Shown here: positions 5,950 through 13,300 of the stretch, piece after piece
Layout: each line of letters starts with the position of its first letter
Numbering within the stretch: position 1 is the first letter of the stretch
Program-made: the position numbers and the translations under genes
NCBI GenBank assembly: GCA_002386465.1
Contig: DGIT01000152.1
Coordinates: 18,877 to 39,076 of the forward strand
Length of the DNA: 20,200 nt
Source: Burkholderiales bacterium UBA4615
GTDB lineage: Bacteria; Pseudomonadota; Gammaproteobacteria; Burkholderiales; Burkholderiaceae_E
Direction: 5' to 3'
The notes under the pieces: generated by a model
Database searches by the model: none
Seen by the model: only the letters and a program-made list of their open reading frames with translations
Told to the model about the DNA's origin: nothing

Positions 5950-8379
5950 TTAGTGCTTCACACCCGCAGGCGGTGTGGCCGCCTTGGCTGGTTCAGCCGG
6001 CGTTGCAGCCACTGCCGCCACTTCTTCTTCCGGCAAGGGCTTGGGCATGCGCTCAAGCGCCACTTCGAGCACGCGATCAATCCAGCGTACCGGCACGATC
6101 TCCAGACGGTTCTTCACGTTGTCCGGAATGTCGGCCAGGTCTTTCACGTTCTCTTCGGGAATCAGCACGGTCTTGATACCGCCCCGATGCGCCGCCAGCA
6201 GCTTTTCCTTCAGACCACCGATGGGAAGCACCTCGCCGCGCAAGGTGATCTCTCCGGTCATGGCCACATCAGCCCGCACCGGAATATCGGTCAGGACCGA
6301 CACCAGCGCAGTGGTCATGGCAATCCCTGCGGACGGACCGTCCTTGGGCGTGGCGCCTTCGGGTACGTGGATGTGGATGTCCTGGTTCTCGTGAAAGCCT
6401 GCCTTCACGCCCAGGCGATGCTGCCTGCGCCGCACGACCGTCATGGCCGCCTTGATCGACTCCTGCATCACATCGCCCAGCTTGCCGGTGAAGGTGGTCT
6501 TGCCCTTACCAGGTACAGCCACCGCCTCGATGGTCAGCAACTCGCCGCCCACTTCGGTCCAGGCCAGACCGGTCACCTGACCGACCTGGTTTTCCTTCTC
6601 GGCGATTCCAAACGAGAAGCGGCGCACACCCAGGAACTTGTCGAGATTTTTGGGCGTGACGGCGATCTTCTTGTCGTCCTTCTTGAGCAGCAGCGTCTTG
6701 ACCACCTTGCGGCAGATCTTGGAGAGCTCACGCTCGAGCGAACGCACTCCGGCTTCGCGGGTGAAGTAGCGCACGATGTCGCGAATGGCCGCCTCGGACA
6801 CGCTCAGCTCGCCCTCTTTCAGGCCGTTGTTCTTCTGCTGTTTGGGCAGAAGATAACGCTGCGCGATGCTGACCTTTTCATCCTCGGTGTAGCCCGACAG
6901 ACGAATCACTTCCATCCGATCGAGCAGTGCCGGCGGGATGTTGAGCGAATTGGCCGTGGCCACGAACATGACGTCAGACAGGTCGTAGTCGACCTCGACG
7001 TAATGGTCCACGAAGGTGTGGTTCTGCTCGGGGTCAAGGACCTCCAGCAGTGCCGACGACGGATCACCGCGGAAGTCCATGCCCAGCTTGTCGACTTCGT
7101 CGAGCAGGAAGAGCGGATTGCGCACGCCGACCTTGGTCAGGTTTTGCAGGATCTTGCCCGGCATCGACCCGATGTAGGTGCGGCGGTGCCCGCGAATTTC
7201 AGCTTCATCGCGCACGCCACCCAGGGCCATGCGCACGAACTTGCGGTTCGTGGCCTTGGCTACCGACTGCCCAAGCGAGGTCTTGCCCACACCAGGGGGA
7301 CCAACCAGACACAGGATGGGCGCCTTGACCTTGTCGACGCGCTGTTGCACAGCGAGATACTCGAGGATGCGTTCCTTGACCTTATCCAGACCGAAGTGGT
7401 CCTGGTCGAGCACTTCCTGGGCATGCGTGAGGTCGTTGTTGACCTTGCTCTTCTTGCGCCAGGGCAGGCCCACCAGCACATCGATGTAGTTGCGCACGAC
7501 CGTGGCCTCGGCTGACATCGGCGACATCAGCTTGAGCTTCTTGAACTCGGCATCGGCCTTCTTGCGGGCGTCGGCAGGCATGCGCGCGGACTTGATCTTC
7601 TTTTCGATCTCCTCCATGTCGGCGCCGTCTTCGCCTTCACCCAGTTCCTTCTGGATGGCCTTGACCTGCTCGTTCAGGTAGTACTCGCGCTGGCTCTTTT
7701 CCATCTGGCGCTTCACACGCCCGCGGATACGCTTTTCAACCTGAAGGATGTCGAGCTCTGTTTCGATCTGGGCCAGCAGCTTTTCAAGCCGCTCACCAAT
7801 CACCAGGGTCTCAAGGATGTCCTGCTTCTGCTCGATCTTGATCGGCAGGTGCGTGGCGATGGTGTCCGCCAGTCGCCCGGCATCATCAATGCCGTTGAGC
7901 GAGGTCAGGATCTCGGGAGGGATCTTCTTGTTGAGCTTCACGTACTGGTCGAACTGGGCCAGGATCGCGCGGCGCAGTGCCTCGATCTCGGGGCCGGGAT
8001 CGGGGCCATCAGGAATCGTCGACAAGGTGCAGGTAAAGTGCGCGCCGCTGTCGTCAATGTCTGCGATGCGCGCGCGCTGCGTGCCTTCGATCAGGACTTT
8101 GACCGTTCCGTCAGGCAGCTTGAGCATCTGAAGGATGTTGGACACACAGCCGATTTCGTAGATGTCGGCGGCAACCGGATCATCTTTCGAGGCGTTTTTC
8201 TGGGCCACGAGCATGATGCTCTTGCCGACTTCCATCGCTGCTTCGAGCGCTTTGATGGACTTGGGTCGCCCTACGAACAAGGGGATGACCATGTGAGGAA
8301 ACACGACTACATCGCGCAGCGGCAGCAGCGGCAAGGTAGACGTGGTATCTGAGGCAGGCACGAGCGAGGCGTCGGACAT
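5950..8379 (-). CDS. lon: ATP-dependent protease Lon
   Basis: An 809-residue cytoplasmic AAA+ serine protease that degrades misfolded and short-lived regulatory proteins as a hexamer. The N-terminal substrate domain starts LPLLPLRDVVVFPHMVIPL (16-34). A coiled region lies at about 190-250, the Walker A motif GPPGVGKT at 360-367 and Walker B FLLDEVDK at 424-431. The protease domain holds the catalytic Ser683 in PKDGPSAG and Lys726 in GGLKEK, spaced as in E. coli Lon (Ser679/Lys722). It is about 25 residues longer than E. coli Lon, with an Ala/Pro/Glu-rich tail after residue 784. ATG 8379 has AAGGA six bases upstream. It lies downstream of clpX in the same direction but 265 bases away, with a hairpin and its own candidate heat-shock promoter between. 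Confidence 0.99.
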   Translation of the reverse strand: MSDASLVPASDTTSTLPLLPLRDVVVFPHMVIPLFVGRPKSIKALEAAMEVGKSIMLVAQKNASKDDPVAADIYEIGCVSNILQMLKLPDGTVKVLIEGTQRARIADIDDSGAHFTCTLSTIPDGPDPGPEIEALRRAILAQFDQYVKLNKKIPPEILTSLNGIDDAGRLADTIATHLPIKIEQKQDILETLVIGERLEKLLAQIETELDILQVEKRIRGRVKRQMEKSQREYYLNEQVKAIQKELGEGEDGADMEEIEKKIKSARMPADARKKADAEFKKLKLMSPMSAEATVVRNYIDVLVGLPWRKKSKVNNDLTHAQEVLDQDHFGLDKVKERILEYLAVQQRVDKVKAPILCLVGPPGVGKTSLGQSVAKATNRKFVRMALGGVRDEAEIRGHRRTYIGSMPGKILQNLTKVGVRNPLFLLDEVDKLGMDFRGDPSSALLEVLDPEQNHTFVDHYVEVDYDLSDVMFVATANSLNIPPALLDRMEVIRLSGYTEDEKVSIAQRYLLPKQQKNNGLKEGELSVSEAAIRDIVRYFTREAGVRSLERELSKICRKVVKTLLLKKDDKKIAVTPKNLDKFLGVRRFSFGIAEKENQVGQVTGLAWTEVGGELLTIEAVAVPGKGKTTFTGKLGDVMQESIKAAMTVVRRRQHRLGVKAGFHENQDIHIHVPEGATPKDGPSAGIAMTTALVSVLTDIPVRADVAMTGEITLRGEVLPIGGLKEKLLAAHRGGIKTVLIPEENVKDLADIPDNVKNRLEIVPVRWIDRVLEVALERMPKPLPEEEVAAVAATPAEPAKAATPPAGVKH

Positions 8380-8409
8380 GGAGGTTCCTTACGGAAAGTC
8401 TGAAAGGGC

Positions 8410-8437
8410 ATCTTTGGCCATTTCATGACATTTCAAG
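8410..8437 (-). promoter_or_regulatory. Candidate heat-shock (sigma-32) promoter of lon
   Basis: On the - strand a perfect CTTGAAA (8437-8431), the sigma-32 -35 consensus, is followed after 13 bases by CCAAAGAT (8417-8410), a partial match to CCCCATnT. The lon ATG lies 30 bases past the -10 box. Lon is a classic heat-shock gene in proteobacteria. The -35 is strong, the -10 is weak. Confidence 0.45.
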
Positions 8438-8600
8438 CATACGCCCATTCCAGCATCGGCCCCTCGCAGGCCATGCGTTGAAAAGGGGCGAAAAACCGGG
8501 ATGCAACGAATCGAAACAGCACGACATCAGACGCGGGCAGCCCGCTGCGAACCGGCGCAATACGGCTATCGGGACAAGCCGATGAGGTGAATGATCTGAG

Positions 8601-8622
8601 CGGGTGGAGTGAGCACCACCCG
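8601..8622 (-). terminator. Candidate terminator hairpin after clpX
   Basis: CGGGTGG (8601-8607) and CCACCCG (8616-8622) form a perfect 7-bp stem with an eight-base loop, about 22 bases past the clpX stop. No U-run follows on the - strand. It probably separates clpX and lon transcripts, at least in part. Confidence 0.45.
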
Positions 8623-8644
8623 GCAAGCGCGGCTCAGCAAGGGC

Positions 8645-9907
8645 TCAGTTCGAGCCGGCCACCTTGGGCGTATCGGCGTAAATGACCAGCGGCTTGCCGT
8701 CGCCATCGATGGCGTTTTCATCGACGACCACTTTCTGGACATTCTTCAGACTGGGCAGCTCGTACATGATGTCGAGCAGCACATGCTCCAGGATGGAGCG
8801 CAGCCCCCGCGCACCGGTCTTGCGACGCAGCGCCTTGCGTGCGATGGCCAGGAGCGCAGCCGGACGCACCTCAAGCTCGGCCCCTTCCATGAGGAAGAGC
8901 CGCTGATACTGCTTGATCAGGGCATTCTTGGGTTCGATGAGGATCTCGACCATCGCCCCTTCGTTGAGCTCGTCAAGCGTGGCCACCACCGGGAGACGCC
9001 CGACCAGCTCGGGAATCAGACCGAACTTGACCAGGTCTTCGGGCTCGACCTCGCGCAGCACTGCGCCCACGGCACGCTCGGACTCGCTGCGCACCTCGGC
9101 ACCGAAACCAATACCGCTCTTTTCCGAGCGGTTACGAATGACTTTCTCCAACCCGTCGAACGCACCCCCGCAGATGAAGAGGATGTTGGTGGTGTCGATC
9201 TGCACGAAGTCCTGGTTGGGATGCTTGCGCCCGCCCTGGGGCGGCACCGATGCCACCGTGCCTTCCACGAGCTTGAGCAGGGCCTGCTGCACACCCTCGC
9301 CCGACACATCACGGGTAATGCTGGGGTTATCAGACTTGCGGGAAATCTTGTCGATCTCGTCGATGTAGACGATGCCGTTCTGGGCTTTCTCGACTTCGTA
9401 ATTGCAGTTCTGCAGCAGCTTCTGAATGATGTTCTCGACGTCTTCACCCACATAACCGGCTTCGGTCAGTGTGGTGGCATCGGCAATCACGAAGGGCACG
9501 TTGAGCAGGCGGGCAAGCGTCTGTGCCAGCAGCGTCTTGCCGCTGCCGGTGGGCCCGACCAGCAGAATATTGCTCTTGGAGAGCTCGACCTCGTCTTTCT
9601 TGCCCTTGTGGCGCAGCCGCTTGTAGTGGTTGTAGACAGCGACCGCCAGAATTTTCTTGGCCGTGTCCTGACCGATCACGTATTGATCGAGGATGGCTGA
9701 AATTTCGTACGGGGTGGGCAGCCCTGACTTGGCTGCGGAGGGCGCATCGGCCTGGGCTTCATCGCGAATAATGTCGTTACACAGCTCGATGCATTCATCG
9801 CAAATGAATACCGAAGGACCTGCGATCAGCTTGCGAACCTCGTGCTGGCTCTTGCCGCAGAAGGAGCAGTACAGCAGCTTTTCGCTGGATCCCTTTTTTT
9901 CCGACAT
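8645..9907 (-). CDS. clpX: ClpX, ATPase and unfoldase subunit of the ClpXP protease
   Basis: A 420-residue AAA+ hexameric unfoldase that recognises tagged substrates (e.g. ssrA) and feeds them to ClpP. The N-terminal zinc domain has Cys14, Cys17, Cys36 and Cys39. Walker A GPTGSGKT is at 118-125, the pore loop GYVGEDVEN at about 151-159, and Walker B IVYIDEID at about 179-186. The ClpP-docking loop IGFG is at 266-269 and sensor 2 GARGLRSILE at about 365-374. I choose ATG 9907 (MSEKKG) over an in-frame GTG at 9913, because GGAG sits five bases before the ATG and family members begin this way. It lies 56 bases after clpP, same direction, so the two are probably co-transcribed. Confidence 0.98.
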   Translation of the reverse strand: MSEKKGSSEKLLYCSFCGKSQHEVRKLIAGPSVFICDECIELCNDIIRDEAQADAPSAAKSGLPTPYEISAILDQYVIGQDTAKKILAVAVYNHYKRLRHKGKKDEVELSKSNILLVGPTGSGKTLLAQTLARLLNVPFVIADATTLTEAGYVGEDVENIIQKLLQNCNYEVEKAQNGIVYIDEIDKISRKSDNPSITRDVSGEGVQQALLKLVEGTVASVPPQGGRKHPNQDFVQIDTTNILFICGGAFDGLEKVIRNRSEKSGIGFGAEVRSESERAVGAVLREVEPEDLVKFGLIPELVGRLPVVATLDELNEGAMVEILIEPKNALIKQYQRLFLMEGAELEVRPAALLAIARKALRRKTGARGLRSILEHVLLDIMYELPSLKNVQKVVVDENAIDGDGKPLVIYADTPKVAGSN

Positions 9908-9932
9908 GCTCACTCCGCCTCAGGATCGACCC

Positions 9933-9947
9933 GCGTGCGCAGCACGC
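9933..9947 (-). repeat. Short hairpin between clpP and clpX
   Basis: GCGTGC and GCACGC pair (6 bp) around a three-base loop in the 56-base gap. There is no U-run. It could be an intercistronic mRNA stability or processing element; the evidence is only the pairing. Confidence 0.3.
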
Positions 9948-9963
9948 CGGGACGTTAATGCGA

Positions 9964-10626
9964 TCAGGATGCGGAGGCTTCGCCGCGGCTGACCAGAGTC
10001 CGATCGATCAGTCCGTAGCTTACCGCATCTTCTGCAGACAGAAAGTTGTCGCGATCGGTGTCGCGCTCGATGCGCTCAACCGGCTGCCCGGTGGCCTCCG
10101 AGAGCAGCGTGTTGAGTCGCTCGCGCAGGTACAGGATTTCCTTGGCCTGGATCTCGATGTCGGACGCCTGACCCTGCGCACCGCCCGAAGGCTGGTGAAT
10201 CATGATGCGCGAGTTGGGCAGCGCGAACCGCTTGCCCTTAGCGCCAGCGGCGAGCAGGAATGCGCCCATGCTGGCCGCGATGCCCATGCACAGCGTGGAC
10301 ACGTCGGGTTTGATGAACCGCATGGTGTCGAAGATGGCCAAGCCTGCCGACACCGAGCCACCCGGCGAGTTGATGTACAGACTGATGTCCTTGTCGGGAT
10401 TCTCGGACTCCAGGAAAAGCATCTGGGCAACGATCAGATTGGCCGACTGGTCCATGACCGGGCCGACCAGAAAGATGACGCGTTCACGCAACAGGCGCGA
10501 ATAAATGTCGTAGGCGCGCTCGCCACGGCCGCTTTGCTCAATGACGATCGGGACCATGCCAAGCCCGCGTGTTTCCTGAGCGAGGTGCGCATTGACCAGA
10601 TCTTCGACCATGCTGTTGAAAGTCAT
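9964..10626 (-). CDS. clpP: ClpP, proteolytic subunit of the ClpXP protease
   Basis: A 220-residue serine peptidase that assembles into a 14-subunit barrel capped by ClpX. The catalytic triad is Ser119 (GIAASMGAF), His144 (MIHQPSGGA) and Asp193 (DTDRDNFLS), with spacings of 25 and 49 residues as in E. coli ClpP. The first 25 or so residues before PIVIEQSGRGERAYD are the variable propeptide region. I choose ATG 10626 because GAGG lies six bases upstream; ATG 10629 is in frame but only three bases from GAGG. A longer frame to 10671 would run through a strong hairpin. It sits between tig and clpX in the same direction. Confidence 0.97.
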   Translation of the reverse strand: MTFNSMVEDLVNAHLAQETRGLGMVPIVIEQSGRGERAYDIYSRLLRERVIFLVGPVMDQSANLIVAQMLFLESENPDKDISLYINSPGGSVSAGLAIFDTMRFIKPDVSTLCMGIAASMGAFLLAAGAKGKRFALPNSRIMIHQPSGGAQGQASDIEIQAKEILYLRERLNTLLSEATGQPVERIERDTDRDNFLSAEDAVSYGLIDRTLVSRGEASAS

Positions 10627-10650
10627 CATGTGCCTCGTGGGGTTCAGAGC

Positions 10651-10671
10651 ATGCGGCAGGCCGTGCCGCAT
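10651..10671 (-). terminator. Strong hairpin between tig and clpP
   Basis: ATGCGGCA (10651-10658) and TGCCGCAT (10664-10671) form a perfect 8-bp stem with a five-base loop, inside the 71-base gap between tig and clpP. No U-run follows. It may cause partial termination after tig or act as an mRNA processing and stability element setting the tig:clpP ratio. Confidence 0.45.
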
Positions 10672-10697
10672 CCGGGCTTGTGTCTGATCGGGATCGA

Positions 10698-12002
10698 TCA
10701 GGCGTTGGCAGCCATCAGTTCATCGAAACCGATCGATTTGTCGGTCACGGCCGCTTTGCCCAGCGCCCAATCGACGACATTTTGCTCGACGACCAGCGCC
10801 TCGACCTCGGCCAGGCGTTCACGATCGCTGAAGTACCAGCGGATCACTTCGCCCGGATTTTCGTAGGACTGCGCGAATTCCTCGATGCGCTGGCGCAGCT
10901 GCTCTGGCTTGGCCTGCAGGCTTTGCGTCTTGACGATCTCGCCGATAATCAGGCCGATACGGACCCGCTTCTGCGCGGTTTCAGTAAAGGCATCCGGCGG
11001 AATCGGCATGTTCTTGACGTCCATGCCGCGCTGCTTGAAATCCTCCAGGGCACGGTCAGCCAGAGCTTGCGACTCGGACTGCACCAGCGCCTTGGGTACT
11101 TCGATGGCGGCCAGATTGGGCAGCGCTTCCATGACCGCAGCCTTGTTGCGGTTGCGCAGACGCTGGGCCACTTCGCGCTCGAGGTTGGCGCGCACATCGG
11201 CACGCAGCTTGGACAGGTCGCCATCGGCAACACCCAGCTCGCGCGCGAAATCGTCGTTGAGCTCAGGCAGGCGCGGCGCCTCGACCTTGCGCACCGTCAC
11301 CTCAAATTCAGCAGACTTGCCGGCCAGCTCGGCGGCGTTATAGTCAGCCGGGAAAGCCACGGGGAACTGCTTGACCTCGCCCGGCGCTGCGCCGCGCACA
11401 CCGGTTTCGAAGTCGGGCAGCATGCGGCCCTCGCCCAGCACAAACGGGAATTCGGTGGCGGTGCCACCCTGGAAGGCCACGCCATCGAGCTTGCCGGCGA
11501 AATCGATGGTGACGCGATCACCATCGGCAGCAGCCCGCTCCACCGCATCCCACTGGGTGCGTTGCTTGCGCAGAATATCGAGTGTCTTGTCGACTTCGGT
11601 CTCGCCCACCGCGCATTGCGTGCGCTCGAGCGCCAGCGTGGACGGGTCGCCCAGCTGCACCTCCGGATACACCTCGAAAATCGCGCTAAAGCCGGCAACC
11701 GCCGCTTCGCTGACTTCGCGAGGCTCGATGCGAGGCTGCCCCGCCACCCGCAGATTGTGCTCGGTCAATGCATCACCGAAGGCCTTGTTGACCGCGTCGC
11801 CCATGACCTCGGCCTGAATCTGACCGCCATACGACTGCTCGATCATCTTCATCGGCACCTTGCCAGGCCTGAAACCCGGCATACGGACCGTGCGGGACAT
11901 TTCGCGCAGCCGGCGTTCGACCTGCTGGCCGACCTCGGCCATCGAGACCGTCAGACTCAGGCGACGTTCGAGAGCGCCGGTCGATTCAAGTTGAGTGGCC
12001 AT
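10698..12002 (-). CDS. tig: Trigger factor, ribosome-bound chaperone and prolyl isomerase
   Basis: A 434-residue chaperone that binds the ribosome exit site and shields nascent chains. The ribosome-binding signature GFRPGKVP is at 43-50. An FKBP-type prolyl isomerase domain (about 155-240, with DFAGKLDGVAFQGG and FPVAFPADY) is followed by the long helical C-terminal arms. The start is ATG 12002 (MATQLES). The frame extends upstream to 12044, but those residues (MPAPCIGSEERTQY) are not family-like and begin within a leader hairpin. A purine-rich GAGAG lies upstream at a long spacing. It is first in the tig-clpP-clpX series, 157 bases after tRNA-Leu. Confidence 0.98.
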   Translation of the reverse strand: MATQLESTGALERRLSLTVSMAEVGQQVERRLREMSRTVRMPGFRPGKVPMKMIEQSYGGQIQAEVMGDAVNKAFGDALTEHNLRVAGQPRIEPREVSEAAVAGFSAIFEVYPEVQLGDPSTLALERTQCAVGETEVDKTLDILRKQRTQWDAVERAAADGDRVTIDFAGKLDGVAFQGGTATEFPFVLGEGRMLPDFETGVRGAAPGEVKQFPVAFPADYNAAELAGKSAEFEVTVRKVEAPRLPELNDDFARELGVADGDLSKLRADVRANLEREVAQRLRNRNKAAVMEALPNLAAIEVPKALVQSESQALADRALEDFKQRGMDVKNMPIPPDAFTETAQKRVRIGLIIGEIVKTQSLQAKPEQLRQRIEEFAQSYENPGEVIRWYFSDRERLAEVEALVVEQNVVDWALGKAAVTDKSIGFDELMAANA

Positions 12003-12037
12003 GTACTGAGTTCTCTCTTCCGATCCGATACAGGGAG

Positions 12038-12053
12038 CCGGCATTGCTGCCGG
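12038..12053 (-). repeat. Hairpin with GNRA-type loop in the tig leader
   Basis: CCGGCA and TGCCGG form a 6-bp stem capped on the - strand by GCAA, a stable GNRA tetraloop. It lies 35 bases before the tig ATG. It may affect leader stability or end upstream tRNA-Leu transcription; no U-run. Confidence 0.35.
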
Positions 12054-12136
12054 ACTGGTTCAGGGTTTCCGGGGTTCGGGGTCTGTGCTCCTGCACGACG
12101 CCCGACGCTTGAAGCGGGGTTGGCGCAGGCAGACGC

Positions 12137-12158
12137 GACAGGTAGCGTGACGCCTGTC
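12137..12158 (-). terminator. Candidate hairpin just after tRNA-Leu
   Basis: GACAGG (12137-12142) and CCTGTC (12153-12158) form a 6-bp stem with a ten-base loop, beginning one base past the tRNA-Leu CCA. It could help 3' processing or termination. No U-run follows. Confidence 0.35.
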
Positions 12159-12159
12159 C

Positions 12160-12244
12160 TGGTGCGGCCGAAAGGACTCGAACCTTCACGCCTTTCGGCG
12201 CCAGGACCTAAACCTGGTGCGTCTACCGATTCCGCCACGGCCGC
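12160..12244 (-). tRNA. tRNA-Leu (anticodon UAG)
   Basis: Read on the - strand, this is an 85-base class II tRNA with an encoded CCA. The acceptor stem is GCGGCCG/CGGCCGC, and the D arm holds GTGGCGGAATCGGTAGACGC. The anticodon stem CCAGG/CCTGG carries the loop TTTAGGT, so the anticodon is TAG. A long variable arm (GGCGCCGAAAGGCGTG) is present, as in all leucine tRNAs, and the T arm has GGTTCGAGTCC. It precedes tig, as is common in Burkholderiales. Confidence 0.97.
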
Positions 12245-12274
12245 ACGGAAGCCATAACGCTCCCGGAACACGCG

Positions 12275-12280
12275 ATTGTA
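12275..12280 (-). promoter_or_regulatory. Candidate -10 box of tRNA-Leu
   Basis: TACAAT on the - strand, in the context GTTTACAATCGCG, lies 30 bases before the tRNA 5' end. It resembles the box before tRNA-Val. No convincing -35 at 16-18 bases. Confidence 0.45.
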
Positions 12281-12333
12281 AACGATGGCAGGACCTGATC
12301 CGGCCGACGGGGTTTTGATGAGTGGGCGACCCC

Positions 12334-12339
12334 TACAAT
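12334..12339 (+). promoter_or_regulatory. Candidate -10 box of hpnC, placed for a leaderless mRNA
   Basis: TACAAT ends six bases before the hpnC ATG (12346). Transcription normally starts about seven bases past the -10, which would put +1 at or near the A of the ATG. No Shine-Dalgarno sequence precedes that ATG, which fits. The -35 region (GGTTTTGA) is a poor match. Confidence 0.4.
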
Positions 12340-12345
12340 CTAGCG

Positions 12346-13209
12346 ATGGCTTCTCCCGTGCACGGCGTCGATCACTACGAAAACTTTCCGGTGGCCTCCT
12401 GGCTGATGCCGGCTCGGCTGCGCCCGGCCGTGATCGCGATTTACCGGTTTGCGCGCCACGCGGATGATCTGGCTGACGAGGGTGATGCGCTCCCTGCCAC
12501 GCGGGTTGCCGCGCTGCAGGCACTCCTTGATGCGATTGACCGCGCGCAGGCTGGCCAGGATGCGGTCGAGCCGCATGTGCAGGCGCTGGTGGCGCACGTC
12601 CATGCACACAGCCTGCCTTGGACGCCGTTTCGCGCCCTGCTGTCGGCATTCATGCAGGATGTGCACCCTCATCGCTTTGCAGACACTGGGGCGCTGCTGG
12701 ATTACTGCAGCCGGTCGGCCGATCCGGTGGGGCATCTCGTTCTGGGTCTGGCGGGGCGACTCGATCATCAGACGCAGGGGCTGTCGAATGCGGTATGCAC
12801 CGCTTTGCAGCGGATCAACTTTCTGCAGGACATGGACAGTGACTGGGCGCGCGGGCGGCTCTATCTGCCGCAAGACGCCATGGCTCGCCTTGGCGTGCAC
12901 GAGGCAGACATCGCTCAGGCCGCACACGTCAGGCAGGCGCATGCACCGCTGCGCCAGTGCATTGCGGAGCAGGCCATGCTGGCCCGAAGGCAACTGATGG
13001 AGGGGGCGCCTCTGGCCGCAATGGTGGGCGGGCGCATCGGCTGGGAATTGAGGGCGATCGTGGCAGGCGGCCGACGCATCCTCGACAAGCTCGAAGCGGG
13101 CGGCCATGATCCGTTCGCGCACCGGCCTGCCCTCAAGCGGTCTGATGCGCCGGCGGTCACGCGCATGATGCTGAAACTCTGGCTGCGACCGATGGCACTG
13201 TCGACATGA
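12346..13209 (+). CDS. hpnC: HpnC, hydroxysqualene synthase
   Basis: A 287-residue squalene/phytoene synthase family enzyme. By homology HpnC converts presqualene diphosphate (made by HpnD) to hydroxysqualene. The start of the protein (MASPVHGVDHYENFPVASWL) is the usual HpnC opening. The first Asp-rich motif is DDLAD (40-44) and the second is FLQDMDSDW (159-167), followed by ARGRLYLP; these bind magnesium and diphosphate. I choose ATG 12346 on family likeness; an in-frame GTG at 12322 would add eight unfamiliar residues. First of three collinear genes, hpnC-hpnD-hpnE. HpnC and HpnD are distinguished here by gene order and by the variant motif in HpnC. Confidence 0.93.
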   Translation: MASPVHGVDHYENFPVASWLMPARLRPAVIAIYRFARHADDLADEGDALPATRVAALQALLDAIDRAQAGQDAVEPHVQALVAHVHAHSLPWTPFRALLSAFMQDVHPHRFADTGALLDYCSRSADPVGHLVLGLAGRLDHQTQGLSNAVCTALQRINFLQDMDSDWARGRLYLPQDAMARLGVHEADIAQAAHVRQAHAPLRQCIAEQAMLARRQLMEGAPLAAMVGGRIGWELRAIVAGGRRILDKLEAGGHDPFAHRPALKRSDAPAVTRMMLKLWLRPMALST

Positions 13210-13233
13210 CCCGGCATCACGCACCCCGACGCT

Positions 13234-13257
13234 CCGGACAGCGTCCGGTGACACCGG
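13234..13257 (+). repeat. Two overlapping, mutually exclusive hairpins between hpnC and hpnD
   Basis: CCGGAC (13234-13239) pairs with GTCCGG (13243-13248). CCGGTG (13245-13250), overlapping the second arm, can instead pair with CACCGG (13252-13257). They lie in the 91-base gap before hpnD, which also lacks a clear ribosome site. There is no U-run, so attenuation is only a possibility. Confidence 0.35.
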
Positions 13258-13300
13258 CCCTTATCCAGCTTCTCTGAGCCTTTTGCGGACCATCGATGCG

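Noticed and set aside
5860..7515. 551-codon frame antisense to lon
   Set aside because: A mirror of lon codon usage in GC-rich DNA (His/Gln/Arg/Leu-rich product), with no ribosome site or domain.
8609..9700. 363-codon frame antisense to clpX
   Set aside because: Same reason: shadow of a well-supported gene on the other strand.
9908..9913. GTG at 9913 as the clpX start
   Set aside because: The ATG at 9907 has a better spaced GGAG and matches the usual ClpX N-terminus.
10680..12257. 525-codon frame antisense to tig and running into tRNA-Leu
   Set aside because: It covers the whole of tig and much of a tRNA gene on the opposite strand; not a plausible protein.
12340..13254. 304-codon frame antisense to hpnC
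   Set aside because: Shadow of hpnC, rich in Arg, His and Gln without any motif.
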